From Segetibacter koreensis DSM 18137 (GTDB lineage Bacteria > Bacteroidota > Bacteroidia > Chitinophagales > Chitinophagaceae): a DNA stretch of 64,000 nt. Both the position numbers and the translations under genes were made by a program. Every line of letters starts with the position of its first letter. Within the stretch, counting starts at the first letter, position 1. Shown here piece after piece: positions 27,318 to 35,810 of the stretch. The notes under the pieces were generated by a model that saw only the letters and a program-made list of their open reading frames with translations, was not told the DNA's origin and searched no databases. Location of the stretch: the NCBI RefSeq assembly GCF_000374045.1, contig NZ_KB893370.1:62001-126000 (forward strand). The letters run 5' to 3'.

Positions 27318-28451
27318 TTATTTAGCTATTGCTAATAAATCTCCTAATTCAGCGGATGTCCTTTTCAAATTAGCAGCAGAGCAGGCTAATGCAGCAGGCA
27401 GGTCAAAAGGTTGATTACCGATAGCGAGTAAAACGTCGAAGTACTTTTTCAAATTTTCATTTCTAACAAGTGGTACCATGCCGGCAAGCCCTATAACGGG
27501 AAGGCCTTTTTGTTTCGCACTCTGCGCTACTCCAAATGGACCCTTTCCCTGCAGTGTTTGTTCATCAACACTTCCTTCTCCTGTAATCACGAGGTCACTT
27601 TTTTCTAAAGCCTTATCAAAATCTGTTAAGTGAAGAAAATATTCTATTCCATTTACCAGTTTTGCATTTAAAAACGCGTATAATCCTGCAGCGGCTCCCC
27701 CGGCAGTACCCCCCTTCTTTATCGTTGACATATCCTTACCTGTTTGCTGTAAAGCAACTTCTGCAAGTTTTGCCAGTGCAGAATCCAGTTTTTTTACATT
27801 TTCAACTGATGCTCCTTTCTGAGGACCAAATACCGCTGCAGCGCCATTTTTTCCTAACAACATATTGTCTACATCGCAAAGAACCACCACTTCAGTGTCG
27901 TTTATTCTTTCATCGAGCGTGGAAAGATCAACGGATGCTAGGTCGGTAAGATCGGCAGGCAACATACCTAATTCTTTACATTCTGCATTAAGGAAATGAA
28001 TGCCAAGCGCTTTTAACATTCCTGTAGCACCATCAACGGTAGCAGAACCACCCATTCCTATAATGATTTTCCTGGCACCTTTATCCAGTGCTAATTTAAT
28101 CTGCTGACCGGTGCCGAACGAAGATGCATGTAGGGGATCTAATTCTCCTGGTTCCAGCAATCGCAAACCCGATGCATTGGCCATTTCTATAATTGCAGTC
28201 CGTCCCCCATCTATTAAACCAAACGAAGCATTTATTTTTCTTCCTAATGGGTCTGTCACATCTGCATTCACAAGCTGTCCTTTGCACTTCTTTATTATGA
28301 GTTCACCGGTTCCATCTCCTCCATCACCAATTGGAAAACATTCACAAGTGCAATCAAGTCTGCTTTGCATCAATCCTTCACTGATTGCTGATGCGGCTTC
28401 TTCGGCAGTAAGACTATGTTTAAAAGCATTTGGAGAAATCAGTATATGCAT
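27318..28451 (-). CDS. Glycerate kinase
   Basis: A 377-residue glycerate kinase of the GarK/GlxK family, which makes phosphoglycerate from D-glycerate and ATP. SPNAFKHSLTAEEAA, PIGDGGDGTGE, DPLGR and GMGGSATVDGATGML are the family signatures; ITGEGSVDEQTL forms part of the C-terminal active-site region. It follows the hydroxypyruvate reductase gene by 116 bp, so hydroxypyruvate or tartronate semialdehyde would be reduced to glycerate and passed into glycolysis. Confidence 0.94.
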   Translation of the reverse strand: MHILISPNAFKHSLTAEEAASAISEGLMQSRLDCTCECFPIGDGGDGTGELIIKKCKGQLVNADVTDPLGRKINASFGLIDGGRTAIIEMANASGLRLLEPGELDPLHASSFGTGQQIKLALDKGARKIIIGMGGSATVDGATGMLKALGIHFLNAECKELGMLPADLTDLASVDLSTLDERINDTEVVVLCDVDNMLLGKNGAAAVFGPQKGASVENVKKLDSALAKLAEVALQQTGKDMSTIKKGGTAGGAAAGLYAFLNAKLVNGIEYFLHLTDFDKALEKSDLVITGEGSVDEQTLQGKGPFGVAQSAKQKGLPVIGLAGMVPLVRNENLKKYFDVLLAIGNQPFDLPAALACSAANLKRTSAELGDLLAIAK

Positions 28452-28567
28452 GGTTTAAGTGTTGATTCCTCGATTATCAATTTTTAATTTCAACACTCAT
28501 GTCAACTTCGATCAATTGAGTTAGGTATTTAATTAAGGAAACGCATTTTTATTAAAAAAAATTTCCA

Positions 28568-29527
28568 TTATTTATTAACTACATTCACAGCATTACCAGC
28601 AATAAACTCTCTAAGATTATTTGCCGCAATATCCATCAGCCTTGCTCTTGCTTCTTTTGTCGCCCACGCTATATGCGGTGTAATAATGCAATTTTTTGCA
28701 GTGAAAAGGGGGTTATCTTTTGAAGGTGGTTCAACAGATAGAACATCGATGCCTGCGCCGGCAATAAATTCATTATTTAGCGCATCTGCAAGATCTTCGT
28801 CAACTATAATTGGTCCTCTTGAAGTGTTTAAAAGAAATGAAGACTTTTTCATCGTTTTTAAACTTTCTTTATTTATTAACCCTTTTGTTGCGGGGGATAA
28901 AGGGCAATGAATGCTTACTACATCTGATTGCTCTAACAATTCAGGTACTTCTGCCCATTTAAAATTCTGGCGGTGAGATTGGTCGGTCCGGTGGCGACTG
29001 TTCCCGATAATTTTCATTCCAAAAGCAGTGGCTACATTAGCAACCTGCTGGCCGATTGATCCAAATCCTATTATACCAATGGTTTTATTTGCAAGTTCAA
29101 TCAATGGATAATCCCAAAAGCAAAAGTCAGCTGAACGTGCCCATTTGCCCTCTCTTACCGAGTCGCTATGCCGTTGTACATGCAGGCATAATTCTAACAA
29201 CAAAGCGAAAGTCATTTGAACTACAGAGGCAGTTCCATAACCAGGCACATTGGAAACGGTAATGCCTTTTGCTTTGGCAACTTCGGTGTTTATTATGTTA
29301 TAACCTGTAGCAAGAACGCCTATATATTTTAATGAGGGAAGATGATTTAAAGCATGTTCGCCCAGGGGCGTTTTATTTGTTAAGACAATTTCTGCTCCCT
29401 GGGCACGCTCTACAACATCATCGTCGGATGTTCGGTCATAAATTACCACCTCTCCTAATTTTTTCAATTCATCCCAGCTTAGGTCGCCGGGATTTAAAGT
29501 ATATCCATCCAGTATTACAATCTTCAT
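28568..29527 (-). CDS. D-2-hydroxyacid dehydrogenase, probable hydroxypyruvate/glyoxylate reductase
   Basis: A 319-residue NAD(P)-dependent reductase. The Rossmann motif GFGSIGQQVA, the catalytic Arg in NTSRGPIIVDE, the Glu in DVLSVEPP and the His in ITPHIAWAT are all present. The profile resembles HprA-type glycerate dehydrogenases, which interconvert hydroxypyruvate and glycerate and also reduce glyoxylate. It is second in the operon after the permease and before glycerate kinase, which supports a glycerate-forming role. Confidence 0.92.
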   Translation of the reverse strand: MKIVILDGYTLNPGDLSWDELKKLGEVVIYDRTSDDDVVERAQGAEIVLTNKTPLGEHALNHLPSLKYIGVLATGYNIINTEVAKAKGITVSNVPGYGTASVVQMTFALLLELCLHVQRHSDSVREGKWARSADFCFWDYPLIELANKTIGIIGFGSIGQQVANVATAFGMKIIGNSRHRTDQSHRQNFKWAEVPELLEQSDVVSIHCPLSPATKGLINKESLKTMKKSSFLLNTSRGPIIVDEDLADALNNEFIAGAGIDVLSVEPPSKDNPLFTAKNCIITPHIAWATKEARARLMDIAANNLREFIAGNAVNVVNK

Positions 29528-29760
29528 ATCGGCTTTTATTAGTAATTTTTATTCGATTGACCTTTCTGCTGCCTATTTTTATAAATTTAGATTCTTTTTT
29601 ATAGTGTTGGCTTTTGCTTCTCATTAATATGCCCCGGTTGAGTTTCCAATCAATTTACAAACACTCCAAATAATTCTACTCTTCTTTAATTCGTTCTCGC
29701 CGTAGAGCCACAAAAGTCACACTTCATGCATTTATTAAATGGCTCATTCAAATTAGAATT

Positions 29761-31545
29761 TTACTTTGCTAAACTTGGTTCAACCTTTTTAGAATTGCTG
29801 ATTTTATTTTTCTTTCCCATAAGTATAATAGCAGCTATTACAGCGATTACACCTGCTAATAACAACAAATAAACGTACCCTTTAGAGAAATCAGGAGTTG
29901 AGTTAGTTGTGTTATTTACCAGACTCTGATACTGCGGAATCAACCATTGAAAAATATAAGCCTGGGCGAGCACTATAAAACAGATAAAAATCAGCATAAT
30001 GAAACTATGTTTTACGGTAAACCGGAAAAGCTCTGACTCTTTTCCAACAAGATGTCCTGCTGCGGCAGCTACAGCAATAGATTGTGGAGAGATCATTTTA
30101 CCTACGACACCCCCGGAAACGTTCGCGGCAACAGTTACCACCGGATCAACGCCAATAGATGTTGCGGTAGCGGCCTGCAATTTACCAAACAACGCATTGG
30201 CTGAAGTATCAGAACCAGTTATAAACACGCCAAGCCAGCCAAGAACAGGTGCAAAGAAAGGAAATAAGAAGCCAGTGCTTGACAGTGCTTCTGCCATTGT
30301 AATTGTGATGCCCGAATCATTTACCAGGTATGCAAAACCTAATACAGATGCGATAGTAATGATCGGATACTTTAGTTGTTTTAATGTTTTAACGAATATT
30401 CTTATCCCGTCAACCCACTTTAAACCAATTAAGGGTATGGAAATGAGAGCAGAAAGTAAGATGGCCGTACCAGATGCAGATAAATAATTAAACTTAAAAA
30501 TATGGGCAATAGGTTTTCCGCTCTTATCGCTGATTACATTATGAAGTCCCGGAAATTCAAATTGTATTTGCCCAATTGCATTGAAGACATCCTTAATGGG
30601 CTGCAATCCCCACGCGATGATCATCACTGTTAATAATACAAATGGTGACCATGCCCTAAAGATCTGAACAGATGAATATTTGGTATCCAGGTTTATGGTA
30701 GGAGCAGGTTCATTGGGAAAACGCCATATACTTCCCGGTTTCCAGAATTTTAAAAAGACTATTAAAGCGATAATTGATCCTATACCTGCAATTACATCAG
30801 GTAGAGCAGGCCCCAGGTAGTTGGAAGAAAACCATTGAATGAGTGCAAAAGAAACTCCTGAAACCAATATTGCGGGTAATACTTCAATTGTCTTTTTATG
30901 ACCTGAGATTAATATTACCAGGTAAAAAGGAAGCATTACCGATAATATTGGCAGTGTACGACCCACCATTTGAGAAATAGCCATCTCAGGAATTGAGGTA
31001 ACCTGTGATGCAACCGTTATGGGAATACCAATAGCTCCAAATGCTACAGGTGCTGTATTGGCAATCAAACATATTCCTGAGGCATATAAGGGATTAAAAC
31101 CAAGCCCAACAAGCATTGCTGCCGTTATGGCTACCGGGGCTCCAAAACCTGCGGTACCTTCTAAAAAGGAACCAAAAGAAAAAGCAATCAACAATGCCTG
31201 CAATCTTCTGTCTGAAGTAATGGATGCCATAAAATGTTTAATAATTTCAAATTGCCCGCTTGCAACTGTTATATTAAATAAAAAAACCGCTGTTATAACA
31301 ATCCAACAAATAGGAAACAGTCCATACAGTGCTCCGTTTGCAGTAGAGAGCAGGGCTAACTTAACGGGCATTCCATAAACAACAATAGCGATCCCCATTG
31401 CAATAGCAATTGCTATCAGGCTGGCTTTATAACCCTTCATTTTTTTAATGATCAACGCCCAAAAAATAAAAAGTATAGGCACCACAGCCACCAATGCAGA
31501 TAAAGCAATATTATTAAATGGATCTATAACTTGTGTCCACTTCAT
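29761..31545 (-). CDS. L-lactate/glycolate permease, LctP family
   Basis: A 594-residue carrier with about 13-14 membrane segments. Conserved LctP features include GSFLEGTAGFGAPVAITAAML, ANTAPVAFGAIGIPI and TGSDTSANALFG. Family members (LldP, GlcA) import L-lactate, D-lactate and glycolate with protons. It is the first gene of the operon and is divergent from the gene at 32071, with 525 bp of regulatory space between. Confidence 0.93.
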   Translation of the reverse strand: MKWTQVIDPFNNIALSALVAVVPILFIFWALIIKKMKGYKASLIAIAIAMGIAIVVYGMPVKLALLSTANGALYGLFPICWIVITAVFLFNITVASGQFEIIKHFMASITSDRRLQALLIAFSFGSFLEGTAGFGAPVAITAAMLVGLGFNPLYASGICLIANTAPVAFGAIGIPITVASQVTSIPEMAISQMVGRTLPILSVMLPFYLVILISGHKKTIEVLPAILVSGVSFALIQWFSSNYLGPALPDVIAGIGSIIALIVFLKFWKPGSIWRFPNEPAPTINLDTKYSSVQIFRAWSPFVLLTVMIIAWGLQPIKDVFNAIGQIQFEFPGLHNVISDKSGKPIAHIFKFNYLSASGTAILLSALISIPLIGLKWVDGIRIFVKTLKQLKYPIITIASVLGFAYLVNDSGITITMAEALSSTGFLFPFFAPVLGWLGVFITGSDTSANALFGKLQAATATSIGVDPVVTVAANVSGGVVGKMISPQSIAVAAAAGHLVGKESELFRFTVKHSFIMLIFICFIVLAQAYIFQWLIPQYQSLVNNTTNSTPDFSKGYVYLLLLAGVIAVIAAIILMGKKNKISNSKKVEPSLAK

Positions 31546-31744
31546 ATGGTATGCCCCCGTTAGCTTTCGTTTTATTATTACATAAATACCAAAAAATATT
31601 TTCAGGAGAAAATTTAATTCATTTCCCCAGATAAAAACCGCTACATTTTAGCTAAATCCATCGACAACGTCTTGTATTATTTATGAGAATTTAAATGAAG
31701 GCAAAAAAAATTCCTACAGTAACTAAATATGTTGCACCAGCCTA

Positions 31745-31879
31745 ATGAACCGATCAAATGAAATTAACTCAATAATTAGTAAGTTAAAGTTGATTAAGGA
31801 TAATATTGATAAAATACCTGCTTTTCACACGCATACAACATTGATCGCATTATTTTTTCAGTTTGCAAAAGCTTCATAA
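31745..31879 (+). CDS. Candidate small ORF (44 aa)
   Basis: An ATG at 31745 opens 44 codons ending in TAA, inside the 525-bp divergent gap. The peptide begins MNRSNEINSIISKLK, with an amphipathic Lys/Ile-rich N-terminus and a short hydrophobic C-terminus. No ribosome binding site or relative is recognised. The rest of 31546-32070 is AT-rich and otherwise featureless apart from the -7 box near its right end. Confidence 0.27.
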   Translation: MNRSNEINSIISKLKLIKDNIDKIPAFHTHTTLIALFFQFAKAS

Positions 31880-32025
31880 TAAATTATCTTCATTTTACAG
31901 GATATACAACAGCAGCAGTAACAATTAATCCTATCAGGAAATAATCTCATTTCCATGTAACTAATAATTAAGTTTTGGTGTGATATTGATGTAATACAAA
32001 AAGGCCAATATTTTGATTTACAACG

Positions 32026-32033
32026 TAGTTTTG
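32026..32033 (+). promoter_or_regulatory. Candidate -7 box of the TolB-like gene
   Basis: TAGTTTTG matches the Bacteroidota -7 consensus TAnnTTTG. Transcription would start near 32040, giving a ~30-nt leader to the ATG at 32071. No clear TTG lies at -33. Confidence 0.45.
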
Positions 32034-32070
32034 TTTGAGATGGCTGCTATAAACTAAAATTATATACAAT

Positions 32071-33621
32071 ATGAAATTATCGTTATTATTCTTTTTTGCC
32101 CTTTTTGTTCAAATTGGTTTTTGCCAACAAAACACTGTAGGAATTTTTGACAACCACGCCGATATTGGCAATCCTAAAAAGTCTGGAACTTCAACTTATG
32201 ATGCGGCCACACAGGTGTATACAGTAAAAGGTGGTGGTTTTAATATTTGGTTTAACAGGGACGAATTTCAATATTTATATAAAAAATTAAGCGGCGATTT
32301 TGTATTGACTGCCAATTTTGAATTTGTAGGATCTGCCGGTAATGGTCATAGGAAAATCGGCTGGATGGTGAGAGAGTCTGCAGATGAAGCAGCTGCAAGC
32401 ATGAATGCGGTTTATCATGGAGATGGCCTTACAGTACTGCAATGGCGGGAAATGCGCGGCGCTTATATGAGAGACCCTGAAGACGAGATTTTTTTTCCAA
32501 AAAAGAAGGTTCAGATAATACAACTGGAGCGTAATGGTAAAACATTGACTATGAGAGTAGCTAATCCCGGCGAGCCACTGCAAACAGTTCGATCGCATGA
32601 TATGCCGTATATGAAAGATTCTGTATTGGCAGGAATATTTATAGGATCACACGATTCAGATAAGGTTGAAGAAGCCAGGGTTTGGAATGTGCGGATTGAT
32701 AAGCCCGTTGCAAATAATTATAATGCTAATCCTTTGGTTAAACCGTCCGCAACTCAATATGTATTTGGTTGCAGGTTAGAAACAATGAATATATTTGACG
32801 GCAAAAGAAAAGTAATACGTGAATCGCCGACTACGTTTGAAGCTCCGAACTGGATGCCGGATGGTTCCAGGCTGCTATTTAACGAAGGTGGTTCGTTGTA
32901 CACAATTCCTATTGAAGGGGGAACACCTCAAAAGTTAAATACAGACACAATAAACAGAATCAATAATGATCATGTAATTTCTTTTGATGGTAAGATGCTT
33001 GGCATTAGTAGCTCGCGCAAGGGAATGGCGGGCGGAGGATCAACTGTATATGTACTTCCACTTGCAGGGGGAACTCCAAAACTTCTTACAGAAAATACAC
33101 CTTCTTATTTACATGGTTGGAATCCTAACAATAAAGAACTCTCAATAGTAGCCCAAAGAAATGGAAGTAAAATTTATAATTTATATAAAGTGCCCGTAAA
33201 CGGAGGTAAGGAAACTGCCATTACCTCAACTACGAGTGGACATGTGGACGGACCGGAATATTCACCGGATGGCAAATTTATTTACTACAATGCAAATGCA
33301 TCGGGTACCATGCAAATATGGCGTATGAAACCAGACGGCTCAGGCAAAGAGCAACTTACTTTTGATGAATACCACAATTGGTTTCCTCATATTTCTCCCG
33401 ACGGGAAATACATGATTTTCATTTCTTTTCCATTCGACATTGATCCAGACTCTCATCCGGCCTATAAACAGGTTATGTTACGATTAATGCCGGTTGCCGG
33501 AGGTGCACCCAAGGTAATAGCTTACCTATATGGAGGGCAGGGAACAATCAATGTAAACTCGTGGTCGCCTGATAGTAAATCAATCGCTTTTGTAAGTAAC
33601 TCAGAACCTTCAAACAAATAA
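32071..33621 (+). CDS. Secreted TolB/PD40 beta-propeller protein with N-terminal lectin-like domain
   Basis: A 516-residue protein with a signal peptide (about 1-18, ending GFCQQ). Residues about 20-215 (GGGFNIWFNRDEFQYLYKKLSGDF, ARVWNVRID) resemble a concanavalin-like DUF1349-type domain. Residues about 225-510 carry PD40 propeller blades, for example FEAPNWMPDGSRLLF, GPEYSPDGKFIYYN and FPHISPDGKYMIF. Such proteins bind sugars or act as periplasmic scaffolds. It is followed by a sugar-phosphate isomerase-like gene, suggesting carbohydrate handling. The ligand is unknown. Confidence 0.85.
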   Translation: MKLSLLFFFALFVQIGFCQQNTVGIFDNHADIGNPKKSGTSTYDAATQVYTVKGGGFNIWFNRDEFQYLYKKLSGDFVLTANFEFVGSAGNGHRKIGWMVRESADEAAASMNAVYHGDGLTVLQWREMRGAYMRDPEDEIFFPKKKVQIIQLERNGKTLTMRVANPGEPLQTVRSHDMPYMKDSVLAGIFIGSHDSDKVEEARVWNVRIDKPVANNYNANPLVKPSATQYVFGCRLETMNIFDGKRKVIRESPTTFEAPNWMPDGSRLLFNEGGSLYTIPIEGGTPQKLNTDTINRINNDHVISFDGKMLGISSSRKGMAGGGSTVYVLPLAGGTPKLLTENTPSYLHGWNPNNKELSIVAQRNGSKIYNLYKVPVNGGKETAITSTTSGHVDGPEYSPDGKFIYYNANASGTMQIWRMKPDGSGKEQLTFDEYHNWFPHISPDGKYMIFISFPFDIDPDSHPAYKQVMLRLMPVAGGAPKVIAYLYGGQGTINVNSWSPDSKSIAFVSNSEPSNK

Positions 33622-33778
33622 ATATTTTCATCTCATGATGGTAATAAAACAAAAACGTAAATTTTCAATAATCTATTTAAATAGCTTTAAATTATATCCT
33701 CAAATTCCTCGGTTCGCTTGATAGAAATAATTTAGAGCCTGTTATTAATAATTCTATTTTTAAAAAAACTTAATATCA

Positions 33779-34624
33779 ATGAATACAAGACGAAATTTTT
33801 TAAAAGCATCAGGGACTTTAGCTGTGGGATCAATAATGCTTCCGCAACTTTCACAGGCTGCCAAGTCACCCAAAAGACAAGTCGGCTTACAGTTATATAC
33901 AGTCAGAAAAGAAATGCTTGAAGATGCCGCCGGTACTTTACAACAACTTGCCAGCCTGGGTTATAAAGAAATAGAATCTGCAAAAAGTGAAAAAGGAAAT
34001 TATTATGGTTTACAACCAAAAGAAATAAAGAAAATTACACAGGATCTGGGTATGAGATTAATCAGCGGGCATGTGCGTATCGACAACGACTGGCAAAGGT
34101 CGGTTGATGCAGCGGCAGAGGCAGGACAACCGTATTTGATTTGTTCAAGTATGGCTAGCGATGCTGCAACAATTGAAAATTACCAACGTACTGCTGATCA
34201 ATTTACAAAAGCTGCTGAAGATTGCAAAAAAGTAAACATTGTATTTGGACATCATAACCACGAATCGGAATTTGAAAAAGTGGATGGCCAAGTTTTATAC
34301 GATATCTTACTGGAAAGAACCGATCCTCAATTGGTAAAAATGGAACTTGATTTAGGATGGGTTATAGCGTCGGGCAATGATCCTCTTAAGTATTTTAACA
34401 AGTATCCGGGCCGTTTTCCTTTATGGCATCTTAAAGACATGAATTTAGTAAAAAAGCAAAGTACAGAATTTGGAAAAGGCGGTGTAAACATAGCGGAAAT
34501 GTTTAAAAATGAATCAAAGTCAGGAATGAAGCACTTTTTTGTTGAGCAGGAAGAGTACACCACCACTCCAATGGACGCGCTGAAGTATAATTATGATTAC
34601 CTCAAAAAAAATAAATTTATCTGA
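33779..34624 (+). CDS. Tat-exported sugar phosphate isomerase/epimerase-like TIM barrel
   Basis: A 281-residue protein of the xylose isomerase-like TIM-barrel superfamily. Its N-terminus TRRNFLKASG is a Tat signal with twin arginines, so it is folded before export to the periplasm. Metal-binding positions typical of the fold appear in GHHNHESEF, ELDLGWV, HLKDM and the late FFVEQEE. Exported members are common in Bacteroidota sugar-use loci (3-keto-glycoside processing is known for relatives), but this substrate is not determined. It lies 157 bp after the propeller gene. Confidence 0.87.
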   Translation: MNTRRNFLKASGTLAVGSIMLPQLSQAAKSPKRQVGLQLYTVRKEMLEDAAGTLQQLASLGYKEIESAKSEKGNYYGLQPKEIKKITQDLGMRLISGHVRIDNDWQRSVDAAAEAGQPYLICSSMASDAATIENYQRTADQFTKAAEDCKKVNIVFGHHNHESEFEKVDGQVLYDILLERTDPQLVKMELDLGWVIASGNDPLKYFNKYPGRFPLWHLKDMNLVKKQSTEFGKGGVNIAEMFKNESKSGMKHFFVEQEEYTTTPMDALKYNYDYLKKNKFI

Positions 34625-34723
34625 TTATGCGATATCATTCATTAATAGTTCTGGTATTTCTGCTTATCTTTTAAGATTCTCTATTTATTAGTGTTTATTA
34701 TCAATAACGTTTACAAGAATTAT

Positions 34724-34837
34724 ATGAAAACAAATAAGCTGACTGCGGATATATTTAAGGCCTTTTATAAAAAAATGCAACTACGGGCGAAACGAAAGGC
34801 ATTTAGTTTCCCTTATTTGTATAACCCAGAAACTTAA
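34724..34837 (+). CDS. Candidate small basic ORF (37 aa)
   Basis: An ATG at 34724 opens 37 codons (MKTNKLTADIFKAFYKKM...) ending in TAA at 34835. The peptide is Lys/Arg-rich with one amphipathic helix. There is no clear ribosome binding site. The surrounding gap, 34625-34927, shows nothing else. Confidence 0.22.
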   Translation: MKTNKLTADIFKAFYKKMQLRAKRKAFSFPYLYNPET

Positions 34838-34927
34838 AAATATCAAGACATTTTTTAACTCATGATAAATAAAGTTAGTTAGCTGTAGTGGTGTCTTAAA
34901 CAAAATATTTAATAAAAAACATCAAAT

Positions 34928-35440
34928 ATGGAAAACGATGTTTTATTCACAGAAAGGCAAAAATTCAGGCAGTGGTGGGTATGGCTTACCTTATTAGGAG
35001 TTAACGGCTTATTCATATTTGCAGTATTTAAACAAGTAATAGGTGGACAGCAATTTGGTGAAAAACCAATGGGTAATACGCAACTTTTATTTACCGCGGG
35101 AGTAATTATACTATTGACAATTTGGCTATTCAACCTGCGTCTTGAGACACAAATAAAAAAAACCGGAATTTATGTAAGATTTTTCCCCTTTCACTTATCA
35201 TTTCGCCACTATCCGTGGTACAACATATCCAGGTCATTCGTTAGAAAGTATAACCCAATTGCTGAATACGGCGGTTGGGGTATACGACTTGGACTTTTCG
35301 GAAAGGGAAAAGCATTTAATGTCTCAGGAAACAAAGGTTTACAACTAGAATTTCGTAATAATAAAAAACTGCTGATCGGTACAAACAAACCAGGCGAATT
35401 AGCGGAAGCACTCAACAAAATTGGACAATTGAAAGAATAA
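34928..35440 (+). CDS. Small membrane protein, DUF6141-like
   Basis: A 170-residue protein with two hydrophobic segments (about 16-36 and 54-72) and a C-terminal cytoplasmic beta-rich domain. The stretch FHLSFRHYPWYNI followed by YGGWGIRLGLFGKGKAF is the hallmark of a Bacteroidota family I know as DUF6141; the name is from memory. The domain resembles PH-like membrane proteins. Function is unknown. Its stop codon lies inside the first of two hairpins. Confidence 0.72.
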   Translation: MENDVLFTERQKFRQWWVWLTLLGVNGLFIFAVFKQVIGGQQFGEKPMGNTQLLFTAGVIILLTIWLFNLRLETQIKKTGIYVRFFPFHLSFRHYPWYNISRSFVRKYNPIAEYGGWGIRLGLFGKGKAFNVSGNKGLQLEFRNNKKLLIGTNKPGELAEALNKIGQLKE

Positions 35441-35465
35441 TTGTCCAATTCCTATCCTAGGAATT
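35420..35465 (+). terminator. Two overlapping hairpins at the end of the membrane-protein gene
   Basis: ATTGGACAATT (35420-35430) pairs with AATTGTCCAAT (35439-35449), enclosing the stop codon. AATTCCTA (35447-35454) pairs with TAGGAATT (35458-35465) around a 3-nt loop. The two share three bases, so they would compete or stack. Neither has a plus-strand T-run; they may protect or end the transcript opposite the incoming small RNA. Confidence 0.45.
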
Positions 35466-35472
35466 AGACAAT

Positions 35473-35578
35473 AAAAAAAGCATCAAATTTGTTTTTATAC
35501 TTTCCTAAGATCGTATTACTTACAAACCCGATGCTTCCGTTTGAGCCTCCGGTCTTTTCAGACCTTCATCCCAATTGT
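35473..35578 (-). ncRNA. Candidate independent small RNA (~106 nt)
   Basis: The minus strand has its own promoter (35583-35613) and ends in AAGCATC...GATGCTT followed by seven T, a terminator-type end. Within it, GGTCT and AGACC (minus strand, near 35550-35563) close a GAAA tetraloop hairpin. CAAAC and GTTTG can form an alternative stem that excludes the terminator's inner TTTGT/ACAAA pairing. No ORF of note is present, and the downstream gene on this strand is far away, so it is not a leader. I do not recognise an Rfam family. Confidence 0.6.
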
Positions 35579-35582
35579 GATA

Positions 35583-35613
35583 CTAAGGTAGAAAAGTTAA
35601 ATATCATTTGCAA
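35583..35613 (-). promoter_or_regulatory. Bacteroidota-type promoter of the small RNA
   Basis: On the minus strand TTG (35613-35611), a 20-nt spacer and TACCTTAG (35590-35583) match the TTG-N19-21-TAnnTTTG pattern with one mismatch in the -7 box. Transcription would start near 35578. The remainder of 35614-35810 is AT-rich without another signal. Confidence 0.6.
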
Positions 35614-35810
35614 GCTTTTTTCAATATTTTTTAAAAAATATTTGTCCGCGGCAAATCATTAAAAACACTAATTATAATCAGAAGAAAGCGGGTTAAAAAT
35701 CAGTTACGGAACAAGTTATTTAATGATAAAATATTAATATTAATGAATTCAATTAAAACTTGCATATAAGATATAGAAGGCTGCCAATGTTGATATGGAT
35801 TCGAATAGTA

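Noticed and set aside
29999-30487. 162-codon plus-strand ORF inside the lactate permease gene
   Set aside because: Antisense shadow of the membrane protein's codon pattern; low complexity with no domain.
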